Origin: Incurvaria masculella
Taxonomy: Eukaryota; Arthropoda; Insecta; Lepidoptera; Incurvariidae
DNA: 64,000 nucleotides
Assembly (NCBI GenBank): GCA_946894095.1
Contig: OX335655.1
Coordinates: 9,052,001 to 9,116,000 of the forward strand
Direction: 5' to 3'
Under the pieces are notes generated by a model that was given only the letters and a program-made list of their open reading frames with translations, did no database searches and had not been told where the DNA came from. Positions 11,801 to 22,994 of the stretch are shown piece after piece (position 1 is the stretch's first letter; each line of letters opens with the position of its first letter). The translations under genes and the position numbers were made by a program.

Positions 11801-12711
11801 GTTCTCGAGCATCCAATAGAATAGAATAGAAAAACATTTATTCGATTAAGGTCCATGGTTACACAGAGAAAAGTAAATTAAATTAAACTTAATTGGAAAA
11901 AACTTAATATAAAGAAAATAGAATAAATGAAGAAAAAGAAAAGGACTGTGACTCAGCGATGGTTCGCACTTACAAAAGCTACAGCAATCAGGCGACGCTG
12001 GAGTTCAGTCACCACCTGGTTGTCGGGGGTGTGTTGGTGTGTGAGGGTGTGTTGGCGTGTCTGTGGTTGTTCAGTGACAACCACAGCATATCCGACGGTA
12101 TACAGCTGAGGATTTGTTTATGATAAGTGTAGCAAATGGCATAAAGAAGGACCCCCGTTTGCACTTCGGGGTAAGTTCCCCGGCAAGGAGCATCGAAGGC
12201 ACGCAAGAACTGCACAGGACGCCATTTAGTGGGCTGACTTGCCTGCGTTACCGTCAGTGTATTTTCACTAAAACGTGGCTACGCTGCCGCTTTGCGGATG
12301 AGCTCCGGTCGCCACTGCCATTCTTCCATACTCGCTGTTGCGTACCCAAGAACTGAAGACATAATTTTGTATCCACTTTCGATTGCTGCTGTTTTTACCG
12401 ACTTAACAAAAGGTAGCGGTGCTATGTTCGGCTGTATGTATTTTATTTTTCTTTCACCGATTTCTCCGTCAATTGTGAACCGATTTTTTGTTTACAGGAA
12501 TGCCAGGAACTTGACGTAGTTGACGTAGTATACAAATTCCCTGCAGGTTTTTTTTTAAAACGGACCGATATTCTAAAACGAAAAACGTGGGGTGCACAAC
12601 GGTTACTTCTCAGTTTCTATAAATTAACGTTTTCAGAACGTGGTATAGACAGGAAATCATTTTTTTTATTGTTCGATTGTTACTTATCATCCCATCATTT
12701 AAAATCGATTG

Positions 12712-12960
12712 AAAACCGGCCATGTGCGAGTCGGACTTGCATACGAAGGGTTCCGTATTATCGTACAAGATTTAACACAAAAAATCACGTTGTTGGTATG
12801 GGGTCCAGCTTTAATTTTTATATATATTTTTTATTTTACCTACTTGTTAGTATAGCGGCAAAATAAATACACACAGCCCTGTGACAGACGGACGGACGGA
12901 CAGCGGAGGCTCAGTAATAAAGGTGCCGTTGGCATTCTTTGGGTAGGAAACCCTAAAAAT
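12712..12960 (+). mobile_element. dispersed repeat D, copy
   Basis: It starts AAAACCGGCCATGTGCGAGT, continues CGGACTTGCATACGAAGGGT and ends GAAACCCTAAAAAT, with the internal CAGCCCTGTGACAGACGGAC. Part of the middle is deleted. The family has seven copies here and resembles a repeat that is very common in Lepidoptera. It has no frame, and its class is not certain. Confidence 0.8.
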
Positions 12961-14269
12961 TTATACCGAACAGGCAAGAATGCGAGTTAATGAAAACGTG
13001 TTAAAATGTTAATTTCGACTTCTTGCTGCATTACTTGATTGGAAAAAACAAAGAAAATAAATTGGTTACAGATATTTGGTGATTTATTTGTTGAAGTAAA
13101 TAGTTATGAACTATTAATGCACCCAGACCGTTCTGATTCCTGTATGCAGTAATCGTATATCTAGGATTATCCATTGAGACATTGATTTCAATGGAGCGAA
13201 TATGTAGTTAGTATTGGGTAAATTATATTTGTTTATTAAATGATATATACTTTGTTTATAAGAGGTTGGGTACAAAATGTCTACTTTTTTGTTTTGATAG
13301 AACGCAGTCCGAACATAACAACATGGATTATACTAAAATTAGTCATTTATCGTACATGCTATGCTAAAGTGGTTAATGCGTTGTTATTGTACGGACATGG
13401 ATAGTGACAACCACACAGATGATCTACTCTTCTGTTTGCTGTTTCTCGTCTTTTTATTTTGTATTGTATTTTTTAAACATTTCTAACGATATATTTTTGA
13501 AGTATGCTATGTTTGTCCTTAATTGTATATAGTTTCCGATATTTTTAATGTATTCTATTTTCTGTAACAATTGTTTTGAAATAAGTTTAATTCGACAAAA
13601 AAAAACAAAGATTATTACATTGCTGGATATCTTTGTTTGAGCACGGCTGCATTAAACTGAATGGAAATCATAATTGATTTTTAATGCCGTCATCATATAT
13701 TATTTTATTAAATTTAAATTCTAAAATTAAATACTGAATCATGAAGCTTTAGAATTAAACTCTAAATGAAATAACTGAAATTTGAATTCTAGTTGGATTC
13801 CAACCCACGATTCTGATGTAAAGTAAGTCTTATAAGTAAAGATATGACAAATTTGTACCTTTTTGCCCTTCAGATATATGGGCTTGTTAATGGCAAATGT
13901 TAACTTACGGATGTAACCTACAGCAGCTACGTTATCAAACACCATTTCCAATTTCCCTAAGCGAAGCATTTCGGTGGATATGAATCATAACAGAAAAATT
14001 TCATAGTTTCAGGTACAATAACAAAAGATTATCGCTCGCTCGCTATAGAGCTCGTACGCCTTCATTGAAAGCGGCACAAAAACAACTTTTGTTATTTGGG
14101 AAATTTTTACACCTGCTAAGATTACATGGTGTTTACACGGCGGCGGGCGGGCGAGACTCAATCTGGGTAGGTGGCTGTTACTATGGCTCCTGGAAAATTG
14201 CACACTTTTACAACACACCATTTGATAACGTAATCTGTGTAGTGATTCTGTCGGTATGAATGAATTACG

Positions 14270-14562
14270 TTTTTTAGGGTTCCGTACCCAAAGGGTGCCA
14301 ACGGAACCCTATTACTAAGCCTCCGCTGTCCATCCTTCCGTCCATCTGTCACAGGGCTGTATCTCATGAACCGTAATAGGTAGCAGCTGAAATTTTCACA
14401 GAGTGAGTATTTATTTTGCCGCTATGACAACAAATAGGTAAAATTTAAAACTAATAAAAATTTAAGGGGGTCCCCTGAAAACGTGATTTTTTGTGTTAAA
14501 TCTTGTACTATGGTACGGAAACCTTCGTGTGGGAGTCAGACTCGCACTTGGCCCTTTTTATA
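14270..14562 (-). mobile_element. dispersed repeat D, inverted copy
   Basis: From TTTTTAGGGTTCCGTACCCA to GACTCGCACTTGGCCCTTTT, nearly full length, including the GGCTGTATCTCATGAACCGT block. Confidence 0.85.
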
Positions 14563-14740
14563 AGGGTTGAGTCTGTGGTAGCGGTGGCACGTACGAGTAT
14601 TTTTAGATACTTAGTACGACGAGTACGGTGACAAAAAATACTAGTGACAGTAACTAATGACAAAATATCTACAGTGACAGAATAAAACCATAAAATCTCT
14701 GGTTTATCTGGGAAATCCCTCCGTGTCGTTTCTACCACCG

Positions 14741-14910
14741 CTTAACGCGTAACAGGCAAGGAATGCGCCCATTCACTGTCCACTTTCAAAAAATAAGAAC
14801 CAACCAAGCGATCCCCTAGATCCTTTCTCTATTGGGTCGGTAAACAAGGGAATTGAACCCCTGCCAAAGTGTTTCCCCAAAAGTGCAACCGGGCCCCCTA
14901 CTACGAACGC
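14741..14910 (+). pseudogene. LINE fragment, same element as at 57.8 kb
   Basis: Matches 57975-58125 at the DNA level (CGCTTAACGCG, TTCACTGTC, AAAAATAAGAA, CTCTAGATCC/CCCTAGATCC, AGTGCAACC). It is broken by stops and cannot be read as one frame. It is debris of a non-LTR retrotransposon 3' coding region. Confidence 0.6.
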
Positions 14911-15927
14911 TATCGAGCAGGCGCTATTACAAAGCTGACATCGCCTGTCAAAAAGTTGACAGTTGGTATCGAAAGCACTTTGGAAACTATCTGTCAAACG
15001 CTAGAATTCCTGCCTATTTCGATATTTACCTGACTGTCATAAAGACCGATTTTATCTGTCTGTGGTAACTCATGGGCTACTGAGAAAATGCAGGAATTTA
15101 ATTTTCTATTTTCAAACATAATGTAATAATCACGGGGTTAAATGTGTCTATAATCATACAGTCAAGTTTGCGAATGTTCCACGTCAAGTGAGCTAGAGCC
15201 GATCCGGACGAACTTCAGTCCTGTCTTAAATGAACCGTTGACCTGAATGAAATAGAAATTAACTGACGGCCGCTCTATCCAATCAATAGCACAATTTCTC
15301 GTAGGATGCTTGTTTTTAATAATTACATTTATTTAATTAAGCAGTAAGTAAATTACATGCACCGCCGCGCAGTTACCCTCTGTATGAATATGGCGATAAA
15401 TCCTTTGCGTTTCCCGTAACTATCCTGCAGAGAAAAACATTTATAATATGTCTTCTTTACTCCAGCCAGTGGATCGGCCATTAATCCATGATGGCAGCAC
15501 TTTTATTTTGAATAATATTATTTACCTAAAATAGTTATTTTCATTTCCTCAATTTTTCAGCAGGTTGTAAATATGTTTCCGATCAATAGATTTTTTTTTC
15601 ATCTGGTAACTCTTAAAAGACAGTGGTGCCCTCAGTCAGGCACAAAATAAGCTATGTGGGACTATACGAAGTAGCAGTATTAAATTCTGTGGAATAATTC
15701 TAATTATAAAATAGGTTATGGTGCTGTCTCTACACAAAACACAAAAAACAACCAATGTTGCTATTAGTAATATCCTTCTGCCTACATAAATATTGTTAAC
15801 ATACATAAATAATAAATAATAATTATCAATTAGGTATAATTTAATTTATTTGCACGCCGCAAACTTCAGCAGTCATATTCACGGTTCGAAATTGAATACC
15901 ATACTATACAAAATGCGATTTAATACG

Positions 15928-15980
15928 GACATAATCAGCGCATTAAAGTTAGTCCACCTGCTCTGAATACTATCTACTGC
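15928..15980 (+). repeat. short repeat shared with 8.8 kb
   Basis: GCATTAAAGTTAGTCCACCT and GCTCTGAATACTATC match 8812-8845. Confidence 0.5.
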
Positions 15981-16002
15981 CGATATTTTTCAAATCTGCC
16001 AC

Positions 16003-16345
16003 ACCGGTCAAGATCGAATCACCATCAAAGAAATAAAATAAAATATATCGTCACCGCTCGTGTGTCACCGGTCGATATCGAGTCACCGTCAAAGAAATAA
16101 AATAAATATTGTCACCGCAGCGGGCGCCGATATATCTTCTGTACCGATATATCTTCTGTGACGATATATCGTCTGTGCCGAAATACTAGCCACGGAAAAT
16201 ATATTCCCACCTTCTCACTCTGCGGTATTTAGCGTCGTGAGGGAAAAAGGGACAGACAGGTGACCGTACTTTCTCGCCTTCTCACTTTTGACGTATTGGG
16301 CGTTATAAGAGGAAAAGGGACAGACAGGTGACTGCCACCTCGCCG
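16003..16345. repeat. cluster of short tandem duplications
   Basis: Three successive tandem arrays: two units of about 60 bp containing CACCGGTC, TCGA and CAAAGAAATAAAATAAA (16003-16120); three units of about 19 bp containing GATATATCTTCTGT (16129-16182); and two units of about 70 bp containing GGGACAGACAGGTGAC (16207-16335). The recurring element is GTCACCG. No frame is shared. Confidence 0.7.
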
Positions 16346-16886
16346 TGCGGTTTGGTCAACCTTTTTTCAAACGTATGATGATGAATTTAAGCACAGTTTT
16401 AGTTTGTTACAAAGATCGAATGTCACTCTATCTCTAGGCAGAAGTAAAGTAAGTCTGTATGTATATGCGTGTAACCGCGTCACCGGTTATTTTAAAATTA
16501 AGTCACCAGTAATATCGTGGCTAGCCTGTACCCGGTGACATATACTAATGACAATAAATACGACCCACCGCTAGTCTGTGGCGTCTCCTATACATTGTAC
16601 AGTCGGTCATCATGTGATTCCATGCCTCGAAAATTAGATTTTTGCATAATATAGTAAGCGATCACTTGTTTAAAAGTAGTTAGAAATAACGGGTAGTAGG
16701 TCTGATTCCACACTTTCAGCTCTGCGTATGAACAACGTTCTATGTATGAACGTACAGCGCTTCGAAGCTATTCATGAAAATAGACAAACAATATGAATAA
16801 ATATCTAGAAAAAAGTTCTCCACAAAACAAAGACTTTTGTTTAATGCTTTCTTTACGTTTGGTTAAATCCAGCGTAAGCTGAGGTT

Positions 16887-16950
16887 GTGTCAGGTTAGGT
16901 TCATGGAGGTGAAGATCACCTCCATGGTTAGGTTATGTTAGATTGGTTTG
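16887..16950. repeat. hairpin flanked by TTAGGTT motifs
   Basis: CATGGAGGTG, a short loop, then CACCTCCATG form a perfect stem. It is flanked by GTCAGGTTAGGTT on the left and GGTTAGGTTATGTTAG on the right. Confidence 0.7.
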
Positions 16951-17130
16951 GCTTAGCATGGAATGACTTGGGCCCCTATCCCCCTTCTAACACATATTTG
17001 TTACTTTGTTCTCCTAAAATGAATTTATAAGCTTTAAATCGTTTTGCTAACTATAATTATATTATAAATAGAAAATTATAATTAAATTAACTAAATTGCA
17101 CTAAATTAAATTAACTAAATTATAATTTCA

Positions 17131-17340
17131 CTGCGGAATGATGGGTTCTTTCTCCTTTGGAATACGGTGTGAAATTACTAATCATCCGCCTGGAATGATT
17201 CTAATAAGACGGAATGGATATAACTTACTGAAGGGTGGGAATGAGAATAGAAATCAGTAACGCTAATGAGGAGTGGAGTAACTAAAGCAGAGGAAGCGGA
17301 TTCTCGGAATGTGCACCCTGAATGACCCATCACTAGCCTA
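17131..17340 (+). repeat. dispersed repeat N, copy 1
   Basis: Shares CCGCCTGGAATGA, AATAAGACGGAATGGA, GGCTAATG-like and GGAAGCGG with 45620-45800. A run of GGGGGAC units (17362-17388) follows and could form a G-quadruplex. Confidence 0.6.
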
Positions 17341-17686
17341 CACGCGTCGCTCAAGGCGGTGGTCGGGGGACGGGGGACGGGGGACGGCCGGCATCGTGTG
17401 ACAACCTCTGACACACTGCAATTATGCTATCTATCATTCGTACAAAGTAACGCGGAAAATTTCACGCATTGTGATTAGATTGCAATTTCTACAGCCTTCG
17501 ATAGTGCGTTTATAACAAACACACGGCGATATATCATGAAGATAACGTATAACAGGTCACGTTTTAATGTCGACCCCCGTGCCCCGGAGCTGGGCCTCAT
17601 TAATTTGAGTAGTTTTCGAGATCAGTGTAATTGTAATCAAATCAAATATGTTTAGGAAGGATTTTAAGGTGCACGGTGAACTTTGA

Positions 17687-18198
17687 TTAAGGTCTTCCCG
17701 CTTAACTCCCTATACAAAGGTGGAAAGAAGATCATGAACATATTTCTTGTCAGAGATCCCAAATTTTGCTCATAATAGCTTTATTTGATCGAACTAGATG
17801 TCTGATGACCGTTGGCATCGTAAAATTGTGTTTGGTTTCTAAGTTATAAGTTCCGAAAGTTCGAATTTTTCGTGCGTTTTATGTAATAACTTTGGAGGTG
17901 CATTACTCAACGATGAAATAAAAACATCTTAAAAATAATAGTCATCAGACATAGGTTGTTTCATGAAAAAGTATACTCAATTTGGTTTTTGTTACATTTT
18001 TGACTACAGCGGTCGTGGTTAACTTTTAGCTATAAGTCGTTTTGTAATATGCGAATTGTCTGCTTTGTGGACATGTGGCATACTCCTCATCACGGAGCCT
18101 GTCTTTTTCTTTGAAGCAGAGAAGGTCCCAGAGCGCAATAACACTGTTTTGTATTGTGCCCGCGAATGAGTTAGTCCCGCCGGGAAGGGCCACCTTAA
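17687..18198 (+). mobile_element. TTAA-flanked MITE (family A), diverged copy
   Basis: Same body as the other copies. The left end is degenerate (TTAAGGTCTTCCCGCTTAAC; another TTAAGGT lies at 17663) and the right end is GGGCCACCTTAA. The internal sequence is diverged by scattered substitutions and small deletions. Confidence 0.78.
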
Positions 18199-19002
18199 GT
18201 TTTAAGCTATGCTAAAGACAGACTCGCGAGGTCTACAGCTCAGATATTCACTAGTATATTTATTGGTCTCAAAGAGAGCACCAGGTCAAAGTTTGATGGA
18301 AACGGGTGCAGTTCATGTTGAATGGTTTTGTGTTACATTTGAATTATTATTATACTCGTATCGAAAAAACAGCCGGAAAGCCAGACATATGAAAGCATTT
18401 TTGCCCAAGCTGAAACGGAGATCTGTTCGCGCTCCGCTCGGTCAATAAATAAGCTTTGTTCGTTTGGATATATATTTTTTCAACTCCCGAAAAAAAATAT
18501 TCTTCAAGACTCTTTAAAAAATTATGTGTATAAAATATCACAATAAGACATTTTGACCTTCAACATAAATTGTTGGATAAGTGGACCGATTAACAAAAAT
18601 TTTTTTTTTCAAATCTCGATCATTTCTATTCAAGATGTTTTATTTAACTATTTCCTTCGCAAAGGAATAGCGCTGAGCGATATGACTTGCAAACATGTGA
18701 CGTTCGAAAATTCATAAAGCAAGGGCGTACATCATTACCACTTAAATACAGTATTTTTCACGCACCTGAAAAATTGTCTCTCGTATTATAGCAATATTAA
18801 TTAGCAATTAAAATTAAAAATTTCATTGTTTTCATACAATAAATAGCGCAGAGAATCGGCCATTGTGGAGCAAATGAATCAATTCGCCACGTGTCTTGCT
18901 CGCCTCCACCACAGAATAATTAATAGTCCTCGACCATGACGCATGTCCACCGCCGCAGCCACCATACGGACTTCTTCCCGCACCCTCGCTCTGCGGCTCC
19001 CT

Positions 19003-19297
19003 CAAATCAATAAAGGACGTTCTTAAATCAATAAAGGAAGTTCTTAGATCAATAAAGAAAGTTCTTAGATCAATAAAGAAAGTTCTTAAATCAATAAAGG
19101 AAGTTCTTAAATCAATAAAGAAAGTTCTTAGATCAATAAAGAAAGTTCTTAAATAAATAAAGGAAGTTCTTAAATCAATAAAGGAAGTTCTTAGATCAAT
19201 AAAGAAAGTTCTTAGATCAATAAAGAAAGTTCTTAAATCAATAAAGGAAGTTCGTAAAATCAATACAGGAAGTTCTTAAATCATTAAAGGAAGTTTT
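19003..19297. repeat. 21-bp minisatellite, about 14 units
   Basis: Units of ATCAATAAAGGAAGTTCTTA plus one A, with a G/A change (AGG or AGA) and a final AA or GA that vary between units. Because 21 is a multiple of 3, the minus strand stays open and reads a heptapeptide repeat (FIDLRTF/S) in a 143-codon frame at 18832-19263. One 22-bp unit near 19255 breaks the phase. The frame has no other sign of being a gene. Confidence 0.93.
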
Positions 19298-19307
19298 TCC
19301 TGTTGTT

Positions 19308-19590
19308 GTGAGCTACTTCATGGCTCGGAATCCATGTAAAACTGTAGGTCCCTTTCCCTACTAGGTGGTAGAGTTTAAGCCCGCCCGGGTTGCTACCATC
19401 GCATTGGATGAAAAGAAAATCGAAGCGGCAATGAAAAATTGTCCGTATTTTCCATCCAGTTCAATGTAGCCGTGCTCATAAAGGGAAGGTACTGACATGG
19501 CACCTAATTCCTTCGGGAATTTGGTGTATCGGGCTAATATCATAACGGCAGCTGTGTGGTATTAGCCGTCCATGTCAGGTTGCATAAAAA
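19308..19590 (+). mobile_element. SINE (family B), head truncated
   Basis: The body begins at TTCATGGCTCGGAATCCATG and runs to the A-tail. The tRNA-like part is lost and the copy abuts the minisatellite. Confidence 0.8.
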
Positions 19591-19685
19591 AAATTGTCTA
19601 ATGACATACATGTCCTCCAAATTGAAAATTTTGCATCTCTGTTATGTGGCTAATCTATTTTTGGTCATTAATTAGTTCACATTCT

Positions 19686-19720
19686 TATCTTGGTTGTAAC
19701 ACAAGTTGTTACAACCAAGA
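19686..19720. other. perfect short hairpin
   Basis: ATCTTGGTTGTAACA pairs with TGTTACAACCAAGAT around a 5-nt loop. There is no downstream T-run and no evidence of an RNA gene. Confidence 0.6.
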
Positions 19721-19744
19721 TAATACCTAGTTGTACCTAACTAG

Positions 19745-19835
19745 ATGCTACCGCCGCTGTCGCTACCACCGCCGCCGCCCTGCCGCCGCTTTCCTCGCTT
19801 CTACCGCCTCCGCCGCCGCCTTCGCTGCGCCATTC
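19745..19835. repeat. CCG-rich low-complexity tract
   Basis: Irregular CCGCCG and CTACC repeats; compositional only, with no frame support. Confidence 0.7.
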
Positions 19836-20196
19836 TGAGATTAGATAAGAACTTGGAGTACTACAAGTAGAGCAAGCAACAAAAACAATAATTTGCTACT
19901 CTTTCGTCTTTATCATACGCCTTGCAATAGACAGAGAGAGCACTTTTATTTGGACTGGTTAAAGCATCTAGAGTAGCAGCGCGGATAACAATAGCACAAA
20001 TAAAACTCACCACTTTGTACTTTTTGGCATTTCCAATGATTCATCTGGAGTTTCTTAACTGTTATGGAATATATCTTATATTGAAGGACGAAGCAATTGT
20101 CTGCCACAAGAAAGAATGGTTTATAATAATATATAGTAATTTTCGAAATCGGCAGATACCAAAAATAAAATTTGAATCCAAAACATTATCTTGCAT

Positions 20197-20571
20197 TTTT
20201 TGTATGCAACCGGACATGGATGGCTAATACCACACAACTACCGTTATGATATTAGCCTAATACACCACATTCCCAAAGGAATTAGGTGCCATGCCAGGAT
20301 CTTCCCTTTCTGAGCACGGGCTACATTGAACTGGACGGAAAACACGGACAATTTTTCATTGCCGCTTCGACCATCTTTTCATCCAATGCGATGGGGAGGG
20401 GACCTACAGTTTTACATGGATTCCGAACCATGGAGCAGCTCGCGTTCGTGGCGATATGCACTTATCGAACTCAGAAAGAGAAAGAAAGTGTACATGTCGG
20501 GGCGAGGAATTGAACCCAGACCTCTGGTACGTTAGGACACTCCTCGCGCCACTAGGCTACGAGCTGCTCAA
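20197..20571 (-). mobile_element. SINE with tRNA-derived head (family B), minus copy
   Basis: The complete element on the minus strand: head with GAGCAGCTCGTAGCCTAGTG and GGTCTGGGTTCAATTCCTCG, the shared body, and the tail near 20197. A few central bases (the ACCAACCCGGGCGG part) are deleted. Confidence 0.85.
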
Positions 20572-20589
20572 ATGCCTACATGTTATATA

Positions 20590-20617
20590 ATTTATTTATT
20601 TATTTATTTATTTATTA
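20590..20617. repeat. (TTTA)n microsatellite
   Basis: About seven perfect TTTA units between two SINE copies. Confidence 0.95.
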
Positions 20618-20618
20618 T

Positions 20619-20812
20619 ACCCTACAGCTTTACATGGATTCCAAACAGCTCGCATTCGTAAAGAAGTGACCTCAGCCAATCTAGAAAGTGAAAGAAAGTG
20701 GTGCATGAACGGGGGCAGGATGTGAACCACTGAGGAGGGAGGTAGAGATTTGAACCCATAATCTCAAGCATAGAAGGCAAATTCACACCCTAAGAGCCGC
20801 ATGCTAAGTGCG
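20619..20812 (-). mobile_element. SINE (family B), partial, with a 20-bp insert remnant
   Basis: Minus-strand copy of the 5' part of the element. Within the B-box region it carries ATGTGAAC, then CACTGAGGAGGGAGGTAGAG, then ATTTGAAC. This is an almost perfect 8-bp duplication around 20 bp resembling the terminus of the element at 33563. Confidence 0.7.
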
Positions 20813-21229
20813 TCTTTGTTCCAGTTATGTTGCTCTTTGCAATTAGATATGGCCAATTTTCAAAAGCTACCAACCCAACTTAAGCGTATGTACAGTACAT
20901 GCCATATGCAAACATAGTTTCAGACGTGTTGGAAGGTTTGTATGGGTGGGAACTGACTTGAACGCATTTATAGAGCACATTCGAGCGCGGTGCCGATGTT
21001 TCGACTGAATACCCATATAATTGTATATGGTCACTTTGGCCATTGCTAGAGACGCGATATTGACCGCATACCACTTCTCCTTTCTTTCCCTTCAGTGGAT
21101 TGATATTGATTGTACAGACAATAATTCATTCATTCATTATTTACCAAAGTAGGTAATTATGATCGGATGTTATCTTTGAATGAATGTGATTCTTGCGTCG
21201 TGCTTGTTGACGACTGCCCAGCTCGACTG

Positions 21230-21440
21230 CAGCGTCAGCGACACGCGGCGACGCCGGCCGCCACGTAACCTCCTCGACGCCGCCCGCACCCTACCGTCCA
21301 CCGCACCCTACCGTCCCCCGCACCCTACCGTCCCCCGCACCCTTCCCGCCGCGGGTTCCCCGCCTCTACACGCGCGGGCGCGCGGAGGCGGAGGGACTTA
21401 CCCTTGCCACCTGTTGCGCAGCGGCCGGGGATGGAATCGC
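21230..21440. promoter_or_regulatory. CpG-rich island with a 17-bp minisatellite
   Basis: A strong GC island in AT-rich DNA, with four units of CCGCACCCTACCGTCCC at about 21284-21350. On the minus strand GGTAAGTCCC offers a consensus splice donor at 21401-21396, so a minus-strand first exon is possible, but no start codon or acceptor supports it. It could also be a promoter or leader exon of the FAM20C gene, 2.7 kb downstream. Confidence 0.35.
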
Positions 21441-21570
21441 GTGGGATATCGCAGCTCGGGGGCTCTATTCTTATAATTTCGTGCGCACGAATCAGGGCTG
21501 TTTTCGTCTAGCAAACCAGTTCTACACCGTTTTTTAAAGCATTTATTTATCTGTGGAAAGTGGAGTGGTC

Positions 21571-21891
21571 AGTCCGTGTGGGCGTTTACGGAACTTCGTA
21601 GTTACGTAAAAACGTCAAACTGCATGCAAGTCTGTACTAGACATTTCGTGGTTTTACTTCTATAAGCTGACAAAGTCAAACTCGGATTTACGATTTGTAT
21701 GAAAACGCGAAGTCGGCGTAAACGTCAGTATTTACGGCGTCGGTGAGTAAACTGTCAAATCAAACTCGGACTCTCAAATTTTAGTTCGCTTAACGCCCAC
21801 CCACTGTGCGCGCTCTTAAATTGTTCCATACATTTGAAAACGCCAGTCGATCGGTTTGGCGTAGACGCCAATTTAGGTGACAACTGGGACT
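21571..21891. mobile_element. foldback MITE (family F), copy 2
   Basis: Same interior and right end (ATTTAGGTGACAACTGGGACT) as copy 1; the left terminal repeat is decayed. It is the left partner of an inverted pair with copy 3. Confidence 0.75.
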
Positions 21892-22225
21892 AGGGGATCT
21901 GGTTTCTTGATACTGATTGATTGAATCGAGAAACACGCTTTAACGACAGATGTCAAAACGAAATTGTTTGCTCGAAGAAAACACCTCTGATTTCTGAGCA
22001 TATCATTTCAAGCATAGAGTCCGATGCCGATGTGCACGGTTTAGCATTCTCGTCGAATGGCGCAGGCATAGGTTTAAATCCAACCACCGCAGGCTGGTTA
22101 GCGTCGACATTGGCGTGTCCGTTTCAATACTGCTTAGACTCCCCATTAGTATTCATGGCACGGCCATGTGCCGCTGGATATATCTTTTTTAACTTCACTG
22201 GAGCAACAACTGAACCTGAGCCGGT
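21892..22225 (+). other. unique 334-bp segment between two inverted family F MITEs
   Basis: Less AT-rich than its surroundings and open for 103 codons (21921-22232, first codon TTG, no ATG start). The frame shows no domain I recognise; it contains residues such as VHGLAFSSNGAGIGLNPTTAG. No splice or start signals support a gene. It may be captured sequence or the inner part of a larger transposon whose ends are the two F copies. Confidence 0.4.
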
Positions 22226-22562
22226 AGTCTAAGTTGTCACCTAAATTGGCGTTACGGCAAACCGATCGATTGGCGTTTTAAAATGTATGGGGAAATTGAA
22301 GAGCGCGCGCAGCGGGCGTTAAGCGAACTAACATTTGCGAGTCCGAGCTTGATTTGACAGCTTACTCAACGTTGCCGTAAATACGTCGACGTTGCCGTTA
22401 ACGTCCACTCCGCGTTTTCATACAAATCGGAAGTCCGCGTTTGACTTTGACAGCTTGAAGAAGTAAAACCACAGAATATCTAGTAAAAACTTGTATGGAG
22501 TTTGGAGGAAACGCCAGTCGATCGGTTTGCCGTAAACGTCAATTTAGGTGAGAACTCAGACT
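22226..22562. mobile_element. foldback MITE (family F), copy 3 (inverted)
   Basis: Complete copy: AGTCTAAGTTGTCACCTAAA at the left and TTAGGTGAGAACTCAGACT at the right. The interior is in reverse order relative to copies 1 and 2. The flanks (GAGCCGGT / ACCGGCTC) extend the inverted repeat. Confidence 0.82.
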
Positions 22563-22657
22563 ACCGGCTCTGTACATTATTTTAATGATTTCAAGTCCTT
22601 ACGCCAACGCTTTTTATGTGAACGGATGATCAATCGAAAGAGAACGAAACAAATGAT

Positions 22658-22961
22658 AAAAACCGGCCAAGTGCGAGTCGGACTTGCACACGATCCGTAA
22701 CATCGTACAATATTTAACACAAAACAATCACGTTTTTTGTATGGGACCCCCCTTAAATTTTTATATTTTTTTTTAATTTACCTTATAGCGGCATTTTTTG
22801 TTATAGCGATAAAATAAATACACACTCTGTAAAGATTTCAGCTGCCTACCTATTACGGTTCATACAGCCCTGTGACGGACGGTTGGACGGACGGACGAAA
22901 GGACAACGGAGGCTTAGTAATATGGTTCCGTTTTCACCCTTTGAGTACGGAACCCTAAAAA
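22658..22961 (+). mobile_element. dispersed repeat D, copy
   Basis: From AAACCGGCCAAGTGCGAGTC to GTACGGAACCCTAAAAAC, with a GGAC/GGACGGACG microsatellite inside. Nearly full length. Confidence 0.88.
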
Positions 22962-22994
22962 CTACATACATGCTACATATCCTATTCGACTAAC

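Noticed and set aside
12009..12109. GTGTTGG-rich tract as a functional minisatellite or coding repeat
   Set aside because: Short and irregular; only low complexity is evident.
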